64,000 bases of DNA, from the NCBI RefSeq assembly GCF_039673065.1, contig NZ_JBDJKW010000008.1, positions 135,615 to 199,614 of the forward strand, read 5' to 3'. The translations under genes were made by a program, and so were the position numbers. Positions 32,192 to 41,396 of the stretch are shown here, piece after piece. The DNA is from Allobosea sp039673065 (GTDB taxonomy: Bacteria; Pseudomonadota; Alphaproteobacteria; Rhizobiales; Beijerinckiaceae). Every line of letters begins with the position of its first letter. The stretch's first letter is position 1. A model generated the notes under the pieces. That model did no database searches and had not been told where the DNA came from. It worked only from the letters and a program-made list of their open reading frames with translations.

Positions 32192-33225
32192 TGGCGGACC
32201 TGCGGATCGCGGTGATCGGCGGCGGGTTGATCGGCCGCCGCCATGCCGAGCACGTCGCCGCCCAGCCGGGCCTCGCCCTCTCGGCCATCGTCGACCCCTC
32301 CTCCGTCGGTGAGGCGCTCGCCGCCGAGCTCGGCACGCGCTGGTTCGCGCGCTTCGAGGATCTGGTCGCGCAGGACAGGCCGGACGGCGTGATCATCGCG
32401 ACGCCGAACACGCTGCATCTCGAGCACGGGCTCGCCGCCGCGGTGGCGGGGCTGCCCGCCATCATCGAGAAGCCGATCGCCGATAGCATCGCCGCCGCCC
32501 GGCAACTGGTCGAGGCCTTCGACGCGGCCGGGCTGCCGCTGCTGGTCGGCCATCACCGCCGCTACAACCCGATGATCCGCAAGGCGAAGGAGATTGTCGA
32601 GGACGGCCGGCTCGGCCGCATCCTGACCCTTCATGGCCAGTTCTGGCTGATGAAGCCCGACGATTATTTCGAGGTGCCCTGGCGCCGCCAGACCGGCGCC
32701 GGCCCGGTCTTCATGAACTTCGCCCATGACGTCGACCTGTTCCGCTATCTCTGCGGCGAGGTCGCCGCCGTGCAGGCGCAGGAATCGCGGCTGGTGCGCG
32801 GCAACGAGGTCGAGGAGACCGCCGTGGTGCTGCTGCGCTTCGCCAATGGCGCGCTCGGCACGGTCAACGTCTCGGATTCGGTCGTCGCGCCCTGGAACTG
32901 GGAGATGACCACCGGCGAGAACCCGGTCTACCCGCGCCAGGACCAGTCCTGCTACCAGATCGGCGGCACCCATGGCGCGCTGTCGGTGCCGCAGCTCGAG
33001 CTTTGGAGCAACCCCGGCAAGCGCAGCTGGTGGGAGCCGCTGCGGCGCGAGCGCGTGCCCTTCCTGCCGGAAGATCCGCTGCAGGCGCAGGTCCGCCATT
33101 TCGGCGAGGTGCTGCGCGGCGAGGCCGCCCCGCTGGTGCCGGGCCGCGAGGGGCTGGAGACGCTGAAGGTCATCCACGCCGTCAAGGAATCGGCGCGCAC
33201 CGGCGCCATGGTCACGATCGCCTGA
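32191..33225 (+). CDS. Gfo/Idh/MocA family NAD(P)-dependent dehydrogenase
   Basis: This 344-residue oxidoreductase of a sugar or cyclic polyol has an N-terminal Rossmann motif IAVIGGGLIGRRHAEHVA, the signature EKPIAD with the catalytic Lys, GHHRRYNPMIRKAKEIV and the substrate-domain stretch NFAHDVDLFRYLCG. Members oxidise inositols, scyllo-inosose, glucose, shikimate or quinate-like rings. Direct coupling to a dehydroquinase paralog makes oxidation of quinate or a related ring to a dehydroquinate-like product a reasonable guess, but this is inference. Confidence 0.9.
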   Translation: MADLRIAVIGGGLIGRRHAEHVAAQPGLALSAIVDPSSVGEALAAELGTRWFARFEDLVAQDRPDGVIIATPNTLHLEHGLAAAVAGLPAIIEKPIADSIAAARQLVEAFDAAGLPLLVGHHRRYNPMIRKAKEIVEDGRLGRILTLHGQFWLMKPDDYFEVPWRRQTGAGPVFMNFAHDVDLFRYLCGEVAAVQAQESRLVRGNEVEETAVVLLRFANGALGTVNVSDSVVAPWNWEMTTGENPVYPRQDQSCYQIGGTHGALSVPQLELWSNPGKRSWWEPLRRERVPFLPEDPLQAQVRHFGEVLRGEAAPLVPGREGLETLKVIHAVKESARTGAMVTIA

Positions 33226-33262
33226 GGCCGGGCGGGAAGGGCGGGGACGTGGAACGACGCGC

Positions 33263-34138
33263 GTGATCTTACCCGCCCGCTCTGGCACGCCGTCCGGCGG
33301 TGTCGAGGCGCTCGCGCTCGCCGTCGCCGGCTTCGCGCTGTTCGCCGCCGGTGATGCCGCCTCGAAGCTCGTCGTGGTCGAGAGCAACACCGTGACCGTG
33401 CTCTGGGGCCGCAGCCTCGCCTTCCTGCTGGTGACGGTGCTGCTGATCGGGCCGCACCGGGTCGTGCCGGTGCTGCGCGGCACGCCGGTGCGGCTGCTGC
33501 TGCTGCGCTCGGTCTTTCCCTGCCTGGGCGGGCTCTGCGTCATCGGCGCCAGCGCCTATCTGCCGCTGGCGCAGGTCACCACCGTGCTCTTCGTCGCGCC
33601 GCTGCTGAGCATGGTCTTCGGCTACCACATCCTCGGCGAGCGCGTCGGTCCCTGGGGCTGGGTCGCGGTGCTGCTCGGCTTCGCCGGCGTGCTGGCGATC
33701 ATGCGGCCCTTCGGCGGCGATTTCTCCTGGGCGCTGGTCATTCCGGCGCTGGGCGGCGTCTTCGCCGCGATGGGGCAGGTGCTGACCCGCCTCGTGGCGC
33801 AGCGCACCACGCCGCGGGCGATCGTGCTGTATCTGGCGCTGCTGATGCTGGCCCTGTCCTCGCTGCCGCTGCCCCTGTTCTGGCAGGCGCCGAGCGCCGG
33901 GCAATGGTGGGTGCTGGCGCTGGCCGGCGCCTGCCAGGCGCTCGGCCAGTTCAGCATGGTCGCGGCCTATGCCCGGGCGGCTGCCTCCCGCATCGCGCCC
34001 TATTCCTATGCGCAGCTCCTCACCGCAGCCCTGCTCGGCTTCGCGCTGTTCGGTGAGGTGCCGGATGCGATGACCCTGCTCGGCGCGGCGCTGATCGTCG
34101 CCGGCGGGCTGATCTCGCTGCGGCTGGCCGGGCGCTGA
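33263..34138 (+). CDS. DMT superfamily (EamA) transporter
   Basis: This 291-residue membrane protein has ten predicted helices in two EamA repeats, with family pieces TVLWGRSLAFLLVTVLLIG and LGERVGPWGWVAVLLGFAGV. Members export small metabolites or act as permeases; substrate unknown. The start chosen is GTG at 33263, the first in-frame start; no strong ribosome site is seen. It lies 37 bp after the dehydrogenase gene, so it may be the last gene of that locus, but nothing else ties it to the pathway. Confidence 0.88.
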   Translation: MILPARSGTPSGGVEALALAVAGFALFAAGDAASKLVVVESNTVTVLWGRSLAFLLVTVLLIGPHRVVPVLRGTPVRLLLLRSVFPCLGGLCVIGASAYLPLAQVTTVLFVAPLLSMVFGYHILGERVGPWGWVAVLLGFAGVLAIMRPFGGDFSWALVIPALGGVFAAMGQVLTRLVAQRTTPRAIVLYLALLMLALSSLPLPLFWQAPSAGQWWVLALAGACQALGQFSMVAAYARAAASRIAPYSYAQLLTAALLGFALFGEVPDAMTLLGAALIVAGGLISLRLAGR

Positions 34139-34196
34139 GCGGTTTCCGCTTTCCGGCACGATGTTGTAGATCGGCGGCGAGGAGACCCGTCGCGCC

Positions 34197-35651
34197 ATGA
34201 CCTTCGAGACCGCCGCCACGCCCGAAGCCGCCGTCGACCGGCTGGAAGCGCTCTATGCCGCGGCGACGACGGCGCTGCGCGGCGATCTGCAGCGCTTCTT
34301 CGCGACGCGGCAGGCGCCGACCCCGGAGGAGCGCGCGCTCTACCGCTATCCCCTGCTGCGCGTCACCTACGAGCCGGACAAGCTGCCGGCGGCGACGCGG
34401 CGCGGTTACGCCAAGTTCGCGGCGCCCGGCGTCTATTCGACCACGGTCTCGCAGCCCGGCGAGTTCCGCACCTATCTGCTCGACCAGCTGCGCCCGCTCG
34501 TCGAGGAGTATGGCGCGACGATCGAGACCGGCGTCAGCAGCCAGGAAATTCCCTACCCCTACGCGCTCGACGGCGGCGACGAGCTCGGCCGCGACAATAT
34601 CAGCCCGGCCGAACTCGCCCGGCATTTCCCGACGCCGCTGCTCTCGCTGGTCGGCGACGAGATCGCCGACGGCACCTATGAGCTGGTCGACGGCGAGCCG
34701 CGGCCGCTGGCGCTGTTCGACGCGGTGCGCGTCGACTATTCGCTGCGCCGGCTGGTGCACTACACCGGCACCGACTGGCGCGCCGTGCAGCCCTGGGTGC
34801 TGCTGACCAATTATCACCGCTATGTCGACCAGTTCGTCCGGCTCGGCCTCGCCGAGATCGAGGCCGGCACAGCTGAGGCGCTGGTCACGCCGGGCGGCGT
34901 GCGCATCGAGCGCGACGGCGTCGATGTCAGCGCCGCCGAGCGGGTGATGTCGGCGCCCTGGCACCGCTTCCAGATGCCGGCCTACCATCTGATCCGCAAG
35001 GGCGGCGCCGGGGTGACGCTGGTCAACATCGGCGTCGGCCCGTCCAACGCCAAGACGATCACCGACCATCTCGCGGTGCTGCGCCCGCATTGCTGGCTGA
35101 TGGTCGGCCATTGCGGCGGGCTGCGCCAGACCCAGATCATCGGCGACTACGTGCTGGCCCACGCCTACCTGCGCCAGGACGGCATCCTCGACCACCATGT
35201 CCCGCCCGACGTTCCTGTGCCGGCGCTGGCCGAGGTGCAGGTCGCACTTCAGGAGGCCGCGGCGCTGGTCACCGGCGAGAAGGGCGACCGGCTGAAGCAG
35301 CGCCTGCGCACCGGCACCGTCGTGACGCAGGACGACCGCAACTGGGAGCTGCGCTGGACCCGCGAGCGCCGTCGCATCAACCTGTCGCGCGCCATCGCCG
35401 TCGACATGGAATCCGGCACCATCGCCGCGCAGGGCTACCGCTTCCGCGTGCCCTACGGCACGCTGCTCTGCGTCTCCGACAAGCCGCTCCATGGCGAGAT
35501 CAAGCTGCCCGGCGCCGCCAACGCCTTCTACGAGCGCGCGGTCGGCGAGCATCTCAAGATCGGGCTCGCCGCGCTGGACAAGATGCGCGACGCCGGCTCC
35601 TCGATCCATTCGCGCAAGCTGCGCAGCTTCGACGAGCCGCCCTTCCGCTAG
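34197..35651 (+). CDS. amn: AMP nucleosidase
   Basis: This 484-residue enzyme hydrolyses AMP to adenine and ribose 5-phosphate and so controls the adenylate pool. The N-terminal AMN domain (about 1-180) is followed by a nucleoside-phosphorylase fold with VNIGVGPSNAKTITDHLAV, LMVGHCGGLRQTQ and the MESGTIAAQGYRFRVPYGT region. Length agrees with bacterial Amn (484 in Escherichia coli). The ATG at 34197 is fixed by the start of the conserved domain. The gene is apparently monocistronic. Confidence 0.95.
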   Translation: MTFETAATPEAAVDRLEALYAAATTALRGDLQRFFATRQAPTPEERALYRYPLLRVTYEPDKLPAATRRGYAKFAAPGVYSTTVSQPGEFRTYLLDQLRPLVEEYGATIETGVSSQEIPYPYALDGGDELGRDNISPAELARHFPTPLLSLVGDEIADGTYELVDGEPRPLALFDAVRVDYSLRRLVHYTGTDWRAVQPWVLLTNYHRYVDQFVRLGLAEIEAGTAEALVTPGGVRIERDGVDVSAAERVMSAPWHRFQMPAYHLIRKGGAGVTLVNIGVGPSNAKTITDHLAVLRPHCWLMVGHCGGLRQTQIIGDYVLAHAYLRQDGILDHHVPPDVPVPALAEVQVALQEAAALVTGEKGDRLKQRLRTGTVVTQDDRNWELRWTRERRRINLSRAIAVDMESGTIAAQGYRFRVPYGTLLCVSDKPLHGEIKLPGAANAFYERAVGEHLKIGLAALDKMRDAGSSIHSRKLRSFDEPPFR

Positions 35652-35774
35652 GTGGATCGCTAAACCGCGAGCGATCCTCTCAACCGCCCGGAAGGGCTGC
35701 CCGCGGGAGAGTGGCGACCGGGATCGCGGTCATTGTGCGGGCCGGTCCGCATCGACAGGGAGACGCCGGGGACC

Positions 35775-36977
35775 GTGAGCGAGCACAGCCCGACCATCAC
35801 CATGGCCCTGATCGGGCCCGGCGTCCTGTGCGTGTTCGGACTGGCGTTCCTCTGGGCCTGGGTGATCGAGCGCAGGCGGCATTATCTGCTGCTGCTGGCG
35901 GCCGCGCCCCTGCTGTTCGGGCTGGGCATCCTGATCCAGGCCTTCTACTGGCCCCCGGCGACCGTTCCCAACGCGCTCCTGTCGGCGCTGTTATATACGC
36001 TAGCCGTTCTGCTGGCTGCGGAGGCGATCCTCTCCCGCTCGGGCCGGCGGCTGGGCCTGCCGGCCGATCTCGCCATCCTCGCCGTCATCCTCGGCGGATT
36101 GTGGTTCTTCGCCGTGATCCGGCCGAACCTGCTGGCGCGCGTCTACATCCAGAATTTCGGCTACGGCTTCATCCTGCTCGCCGCGGCGCTGCGGCTGCTG
36201 CCGCTGATGCGCGGCCGGCCGGTCGACCGCGTGCTGTTCTGGGTGCTGCTCGTCTTCGCGCTGCACTTCTTCCCTCGCACGCTGCTGACCATCGGGCTGA
36301 GCGCGCCGGTCGGGCCCAGGGCGTTCGGCGGCTCGCTGTTCTGGCACGCGCTGCACCTCTCGCTCGCGGTGCTGGGCGCGGCGCTGGCGACGGCGATCCT
36401 CGCCGCGGCGCTCTCAGACCTGATCGACGATCTGCGGCGCGAGCGCGATGTCGACGGCATGACCGGCGTGTTCAACCGGCGCGCCTTCGAGCAGAGGGCC
36501 GGGCTCCTGCTCGCTGACGAGCGGGCGGCGCCCTGCACCCTGATCGCCTGCGACCTCGACCATTTCAAGCAGATCAACGACCGCTACGGCCACGGTGCCG
36601 GGGACGAGGTGCTGAAGGCCTTCGCGAGGCTGCTCCTGCAGGGCTGTCGGGCCGAGGATCTCGGCGGCCGGATCGGCGGCGAGGAGTTCGCGCTGCTCTT
36701 GCCGCGCACCGGGCAGGATCGCGCCAGCGAGGTCGCCGAGCGGCTGCGCACCGCGCTGTCGCGGCTATCCTTCCCCGCCATGCCGCGCGATGCGGTCGTG
36801 ACGGCAAGCTTCGGCCTCGCCCAGGCCCGGCCGGGAGACACGCTGTCGCAGCTGCTCGCCCGGGCGGATACGGCCCTCTACCGGGCGAAGCGCGCCGGCC
36901 GCGACCGGATCGTGCTGGAGACCGCCGCGCCGGAGGCAGGTCGGCGCGACCCGGCGCCGAGCCTCTCGCCCTCGTGA
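35775..36977 (+). CDS. Membrane-bound diguanylate cyclase (GGDEF)
   Basis: This 400-residue enzyme makes cyclic di-GMP from two GTP. The first half holds about seven membrane helices as a sensor; the second is a GGDEF domain with active site GGEEF. An RAED (RxxD) lies five residues before the motif, the allosteric inhibition site, so product feedback should work. CDLDHFKQINDRYGHGAGDEVL is the typical nucleotide-binding part. The start chosen is GTG at 35775 with CCGGGGA before it; a start at 35733 would add 14 residues. Its signal is unknown. Confidence 0.9.
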   Translation: MSEHSPTITMALIGPGVLCVFGLAFLWAWVIERRRHYLLLLAAAPLLFGLGILIQAFYWPPATVPNALLSALLYTLAVLLAAEAILSRSGRRLGLPADLAILAVILGGLWFFAVIRPNLLARVYIQNFGYGFILLAAALRLLPLMRGRPVDRVLFWVLLVFALHFFPRTLLTIGLSAPVGPRAFGGSLFWHALHLSLAVLGAALATAILAAALSDLIDDLRRERDVDGMTGVFNRRAFEQRAGLLLADERAAPCTLIACDLDHFKQINDRYGHGAGDEVLKAFARLLLQGCRAEDLGGRIGGEEFALLLPRTGQDRASEVAERLRTALSRLSFPAMPRDAVVTASFGLAQARPGDTLSQLLARADTALYRAKRAGRDRIVLETAAPEAGRRDPAPSLSPS

Positions 36978-37050
36978 CGGCGACGCCGCGGCATGACAGC
37001 GGCGCCCGCCGGATGCTACGACACGATCCGTCACGCCTCGGAGGCCGCCT

Positions 37051-38322
37051 GTGTCCGCGACCCGCTCGATCCTGCTCATCATCGGCGGCGGCATCGCCGC
37101 CTATAAATGCCTGGAGCTGATCCGCCGGCTCAAGGATCGCGGCATCGCCTGCCGCTGCATCCTGACCCGCGCCGGCGAGCAGTTCGTCACGCCGCTCTCG
37201 GTCGGCACGCTGGCGGGCGAGCGCTGTTTCACCGACCTGTTCTCGCTGACCGACGAGGCCGATATCGGCCATATCGCCCTGTCGCGCTCGACCGACCTCC
37301 TGGTGGTGGCGCCCGCCACCGCCGACCTGATCGCCAAGATGGCCAACGGCCATGCCGACGATCTCGCCTCGACCGCGCTGATGGCGACCGACAAGCGCGT
37401 CCTGATCGCCCCGGCCATGAACCCGCGCATGTGGTCGCATCCGGCGACCCGGCGCAACATGGCGCAGCTCCGGCAGGACGGCGTGCTGGTCGTCGGCCCG
37501 AATACGGGGGCGATGGCCGAGCGCGGCGAGAGCGGCGAGGGCCGCATGGCCGAGCCGCAGGAAATCCTCGCCGCCATCGAGCTGGCGCTGGCCGGCGAGC
37601 CGCGCGCCCAGCCGGCCTCGATCGGCTTCCTCGGCCGCCTGCCGGGCGGGGAGCAGGCGGGCCGGAGGCCGCTGGCCGGACGGCGCGTGCTGGTGACCTC
37701 GGGCCCGACGCATGAGCCGATCGACCCGGTGCGCTATATCGCCAACCGCTCCTCCGGCAAGCAGGGCCACGCCATCGCCGCCGCCGCGGCCGCCGCCGGC
37801 GCCGAGGTCACGCTGATTTCCGGCCCGGTCGCCATCCCCGATCCGGCCGGGGTCACCACCGTCCATGTCGAAAGCGCCCGCGAGATGCTGGCGGCGACCG
37901 AGGCGGCGCTGCCCGCCGATATCGGCATCTTCGCCGCCGCCGTGGCCGATTGGCGGGTGGCGGGTGCCGCCGGCCAGAAGATGAAGAAGGACGCAGGCGG
38001 CATCCCGGCCCTGCATCTCGTCGAGAATCCCGACATCCTGGCGACCGTCGCGGCGCGCGAGGTCGACCGGCCGCGCCTCGTTGTCGGCTTCGCCGCCGAG
38101 ACCCAGAACGTAGTCGACTACGCCCGCGCCAAGCTGGCGAAGAAGGGCTGCGACCTGATCGTCGCCAACGATGTCGGCGGCACCGGCGTGATGGGCGGCG
38201 ACGACAACACGGTGCATCTCGTCACCGCTGAGTCCGTCGAGACCTGGCCGACCCTGCCCAAGGCCGAGGTCGCCGGACGCCTGGTCGCGCATCTCGCCGG
38301 CCTGCTGGCCCAGCCTCGATGA
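37051..38322 (+). CDS. coaBC: Bifunctional phosphopantothenoylcysteine decarboxylase / synthetase
   Basis: The fused CoaBC (Dfp) carries out two steps of coenzyme A synthesis. It adds cysteine to 4'-phosphopantothenate (CoaB half) and decarboxylates the product (CoaC half, FMN-dependent). The 423-residue protein begins ILLIIGGGIAAYKCLELIRR (flavoprotein fold) and has the CoaC region LIAPAMNPRMW and the CoaB hallmark YIANRSSGKQGHAIAAAA. Start is GTG at 37051 with GGAGG before it. Its stop overlaps the dut start by 4 bp, a conserved arrangement. Confidence 0.95.
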   Translation: MSATRSILLIIGGGIAAYKCLELIRRLKDRGIACRCILTRAGEQFVTPLSVGTLAGERCFTDLFSLTDEADIGHIALSRSTDLLVVAPATADLIAKMANGHADDLASTALMATDKRVLIAPAMNPRMWSHPATRRNMAQLRQDGVLVVGPNTGAMAERGESGEGRMAEPQEILAAIELALAGEPRAQPASIGFLGRLPGGEQAGRRPLAGRRVLVTSGPTHEPIDPVRYIANRSSGKQGHAIAAAAAAAGAEVTLISGPVAIPDPAGVTTVHVESAREMLAATEAALPADIGIFAAAVADWRVAGAAGQKMKKDAGGIPALHLVENPDILATVAAREVDRPRLVVGFAAETQNVVDYARAKLAKKGCDLIVANDVGGTGVMGGDDNTVHLVTAESVETWPTLPKAEVAGRLVAHLAGLLAQPR

Positions 38323-38804
38323 GCGCCATGGCCGCCGTCCTCGTCCGGCGCCTGACGCAGGCGCGCGACCTGCCGCTGCCGGCCTATGAAACCGCCGATG
38401 CTGCCGGGCTCGACCTGCGCGCCGCGCTGCCCGGCGGCCCGCTCGACCTCGCCCCCGGCGCGCGCGTTCTGGTGCCGACCGGGCTCGAGATCGCGCTGCC
38501 GCCCGGGCATGAAGGCCAGGTCAGGCCGCGCTCCGGTCTGGCGCTGCGCCATGGCGTCACCGTGCTCAACGCACCCGGCACCATCGACGCCGATTATCGC
38601 GGCGAGGTGAAGGTCATCCTGGTCAATCACGGCGCCGAGCCCTTCGCGATCCGCCATGGCGATCGCATCGCGCAGCTCGTGGTGGCGCCGGTGTCGCGGG
38701 CGGCCTTCGTCGAGGTCGCCTCGCTCGACGAGACGGCGCGCGGTGCCGGCGGCTTCGGCTCGACCGGCATCGGGCGCTCCGCCGTCGCAGGGGGCGCGTC
38801 GTGA
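38319..38804 (+). CDS. dut: Deoxyuridine 5'-triphosphate nucleotidohydrolase
   Basis: dUTPase removes dUTP and supplies dUMP for thymidylate synthesis, working as a homotrimer. The 161-residue protein carries the five dUTPase motifs, including LPAYETADAAGLDLRA, RPRSGLALRHG, TVLNAPGTIDADYRGEV, RIAQLVVAPV and the C-terminal GAGGFGSTG that closes over the site. ATG at 38319 overlaps the coaBC stop (ATGA) and is the likely start; an ATG nine bases later is possible. The next gene starts inside its end. Confidence 0.96.
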   Translation: MSAMAAVLVRRLTQARDLPLPAYETADAAGLDLRAALPGGPLDLAPGARVLVPTGLEIALPPGHEGQVRPRSGLALRHGVTVLNAPGTIDADYRGEVKVILVNHGAEPFAIRHGDRIAQLVVAPVSRAAFVEVASLDETARGAGGFGSTGIGRSAVAGGAS

Positions 38805-39253
38805 TCCAGCTCTCGCGCCGCAGCGCGCTCGCCATCGCCGCGGTGGTCGACATCGCCTTGCACGCCCGCGGCGCGCCGGTCGCCGCCAAGGCGCTCGCCG
38901 CCCGGCTCGACCTGCCGCCGCGCCATCTCGAGACCATGCTGCAGGCCCTCGTCCGCGCCGGCATCCTCAAGGGGCTGCGCGGCCCGCGCGGCGGCTACGA
39001 GCTCGCCCGCGAGCGCCGTCGCATCACCGCCGGCGGCATCCTGCGCGCCACCATGCTTGACCCTAGCGGCGAGTTGCCGGCGCCCTCCGAATCCAGTCCG
39101 CTACTGGCCACCGTGATCACGCCGCTGGTGCAGACCGCGATGGAGGCCTGCCTGGCGACGCTCGACACCGTTACCGTCGCCGAACTCTGCGAGCAGGCGG
39201 AGAATGGCGGCCTGACCGAAGACGGCACGAAGACGCATGATTTCACGATCTAG
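38801..39253 (+). CDS. Rrf2-family transcription regulator
   Basis: This 150-residue Rrf2-type winged-helix protein has RRSALAIAAVVDIALHARG, APVAAKALAARLDLPPRHLE and the wing GILKGLRGPRGGYELARE. Only two cysteines are present and they are not grouped, so an Fe-S cluster as in IscR is unlikely; CymR-type regulators, which control cysteine genes, also lack it. The cysK gene follows 95 bp downstream. Start is GTG at 38801, overlapping the dut stop by 4 bp. It probably acts on the cysK promoter; this is inference from position. Confidence 0.9.
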   Translation: MIQLSRRSALAIAAVVDIALHARGAPVAAKALAARLDLPPRHLETMLQALVRAGILKGLRGPRGGYELARERRRITAGGILRATMLDPSGELPAPSESSPLLATVITPLVQTAMEACLATLDTVTVAELCEQAENGGLTEDGTKTHDFTI

Positions 39254-39255
39254 GA

Positions 39256-39290
39256 TTGTGAATATAAAACAAATATCGACACAATTTGTG
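39256..39290. promoter_or_regulatory. AT-rich palindromes before cysK
   Basis: The 95 bp between rrf2 and cysK is strikingly AT-rich. TTGTG (39256-39260) pairs with CACAA (39280-39284), and CACAA-T-TTGTG (39280-39290) is itself a perfect 5-1-5 palindrome. AATATAAAAC between them could supply a promoter -10 region. Likely operator of the adjacent Rrf2 regulator. Confidence 0.5.
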
Positions 39291-39348
39291 ATTAAGTGAT
39301 AAGCCAGAGCAGGTCGCTTCCGCAGACCCGCAAGCAGGGAGGCCCGTC

Positions 39349-40317
<969 letters not shown>

Positions 40318-40353
40318 GCCGCCGCCTTCGGGCACGGCCTTGCAGTGACATGA

Positions 40354-40384
40354 GAAGGGCCGGCGTCCGTGACGCCGGCCCTTC
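40354..40384 (+). terminator. Terminator-like hairpin after cysK
   Basis: A perfect 14 bp stem GAAGGGCCGGCGTC / GACGCCGGCCCTTC with loop CGT begins 36 bp after the cysK stop. Only a short T-run (GCGTTTG) follows. It lies between convergent genes and may serve both. Confidence 0.6.
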
Positions 40385-40408
40385 GCGTTTGCTGGCCGGG
40401 GGAGGGGA

Positions 40409-41278
40409 TCAGCGCCGCAGCACGATCCGGTTGCCCCAGGGATCGGCGATGGTCGGGGACCCGCCTGCCTCGTCGCCGCCGGCGGCCAGGATGCGGCCGC
40501 GCAGGGCGTCGAAGGCCTCGGCGTCGCGGGCCACCAGCTCGAAGCTCGCAAGCCCCGCCTCGCCCGTGTGGCGCGGCCCGGCACCGCGGCTGTGCCAGAT
40601 GTTGCCGGCGATGTGGTGGTGATAGCCGCCCGAGGCCATGAAGCTGGCGCCGGGATAATGCGTCATCACGTCGAAGCCGAGCTTGCGGTGATAGAAGGCC
40701 TCGGCGGCCGCGACCTCGCCGACGCGCAGATGGATATGGCCCATGGCCGTGCCGGCGGGCATGCCGGCATAGCCGCGGCCGTCGGCCTCGCGCAGCAGCG
40801 CCTGGAGGTCGAGGCGCTCCGTCGCCATGGCGATGTCGCCGGTCGCGGTGCGCGGCCACTCCGACCGCTTGCGGTCGCGATAGATCTCGATGCCGTTGCC
40901 TTCCGGATCGGACAGGTAGAGCGCCTCGCTGACCAGATGGTCGGAGGCGCCTTCCAGCGGCAGCCGGGCCGCGGCGGCGTGCGCCAGCCAGTTGGCGAGG
41001 TCGCCGCGCGAGGGCAGCAGGATGGCGAGGTGGAACAGGCCGGCGGCGGAGGCGGGCGCCGTCGCGCCGGCGATCAGCCGCACCAGCGGCAGCGAGCCGA
41101 TGCCGAGCACGGCCTGGCCTTCGTCCTGCGTGATGAGGCGCAGGCCGATCATGTCGCGATAGAAGGCGGTGAGGGTGGGCAGGTCGGCGACGCGCAGGCT
41201 GACGGCGCCGATATGGATCGGTGCGTCATGGGCCTCGAGCGGCATGTGGGCTTCGTCGGCCGGGACGGTTGCGGTCAT
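40409..41278 (-). CDS. VOC family protein (CatE-like ring-cleavage dioxygenase candidate)
   Basis: This 289-residue protein contains two vicinal-oxygen-chelate modules, one starting IHIGAVSLRVADLPTLTAFY and the other GHIHLRVGEVAAAEAFYHR. Putative metal ligands are His in GAVS-HIG and FHLAILL and Glu in FELVARD-like positions, as in CatE-type catechol 2,3-dioxygenases. Also seen are YLSDPEGNGIEIYRDR and GYHHHIAGNIWHSRG. The reaction is not certain; annotation as a glyoxalase/dioxygenase relative is safe. The start at 41278 is chosen by the usual N-terminus. It is read towards cysK. Confidence 0.87.
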   Translation of the reverse strand: MTATVPADEAHMPLEAHDAPIHIGAVSLRVADLPTLTAFYRDMIGLRLITQDEGQAVLGIGSLPLVRLIAGATAPASAAGLFHLAILLPSRGDLANWLAHAAAARLPLEGASDHLVSEALYLSDPEGNGIEIYRDRKRSEWPRTATGDIAMATERLDLQALLREADGRGYAGMPAGTAMGHIHLRVGEVAAAEAFYHRKLGFDVMTHYPGASFMASGGYHHHIAGNIWHSRGAGPRHTGEAGLASFELVARDAEAFDALRGRILAAGGDEAGGSPTIADPWGNRIVLRR

Positions 41279-41396
41279 GGCAGGCTCCGGAAAGGGCTGC
41301 GGGCGCCGTCGCCCGCCTGCAGCCAATATCGGATGCCCCTGGCCGCTTGTCGTCCCCATGCGCGACAAGGACGCGCTTGCAGCGGCGCAATCGGGC

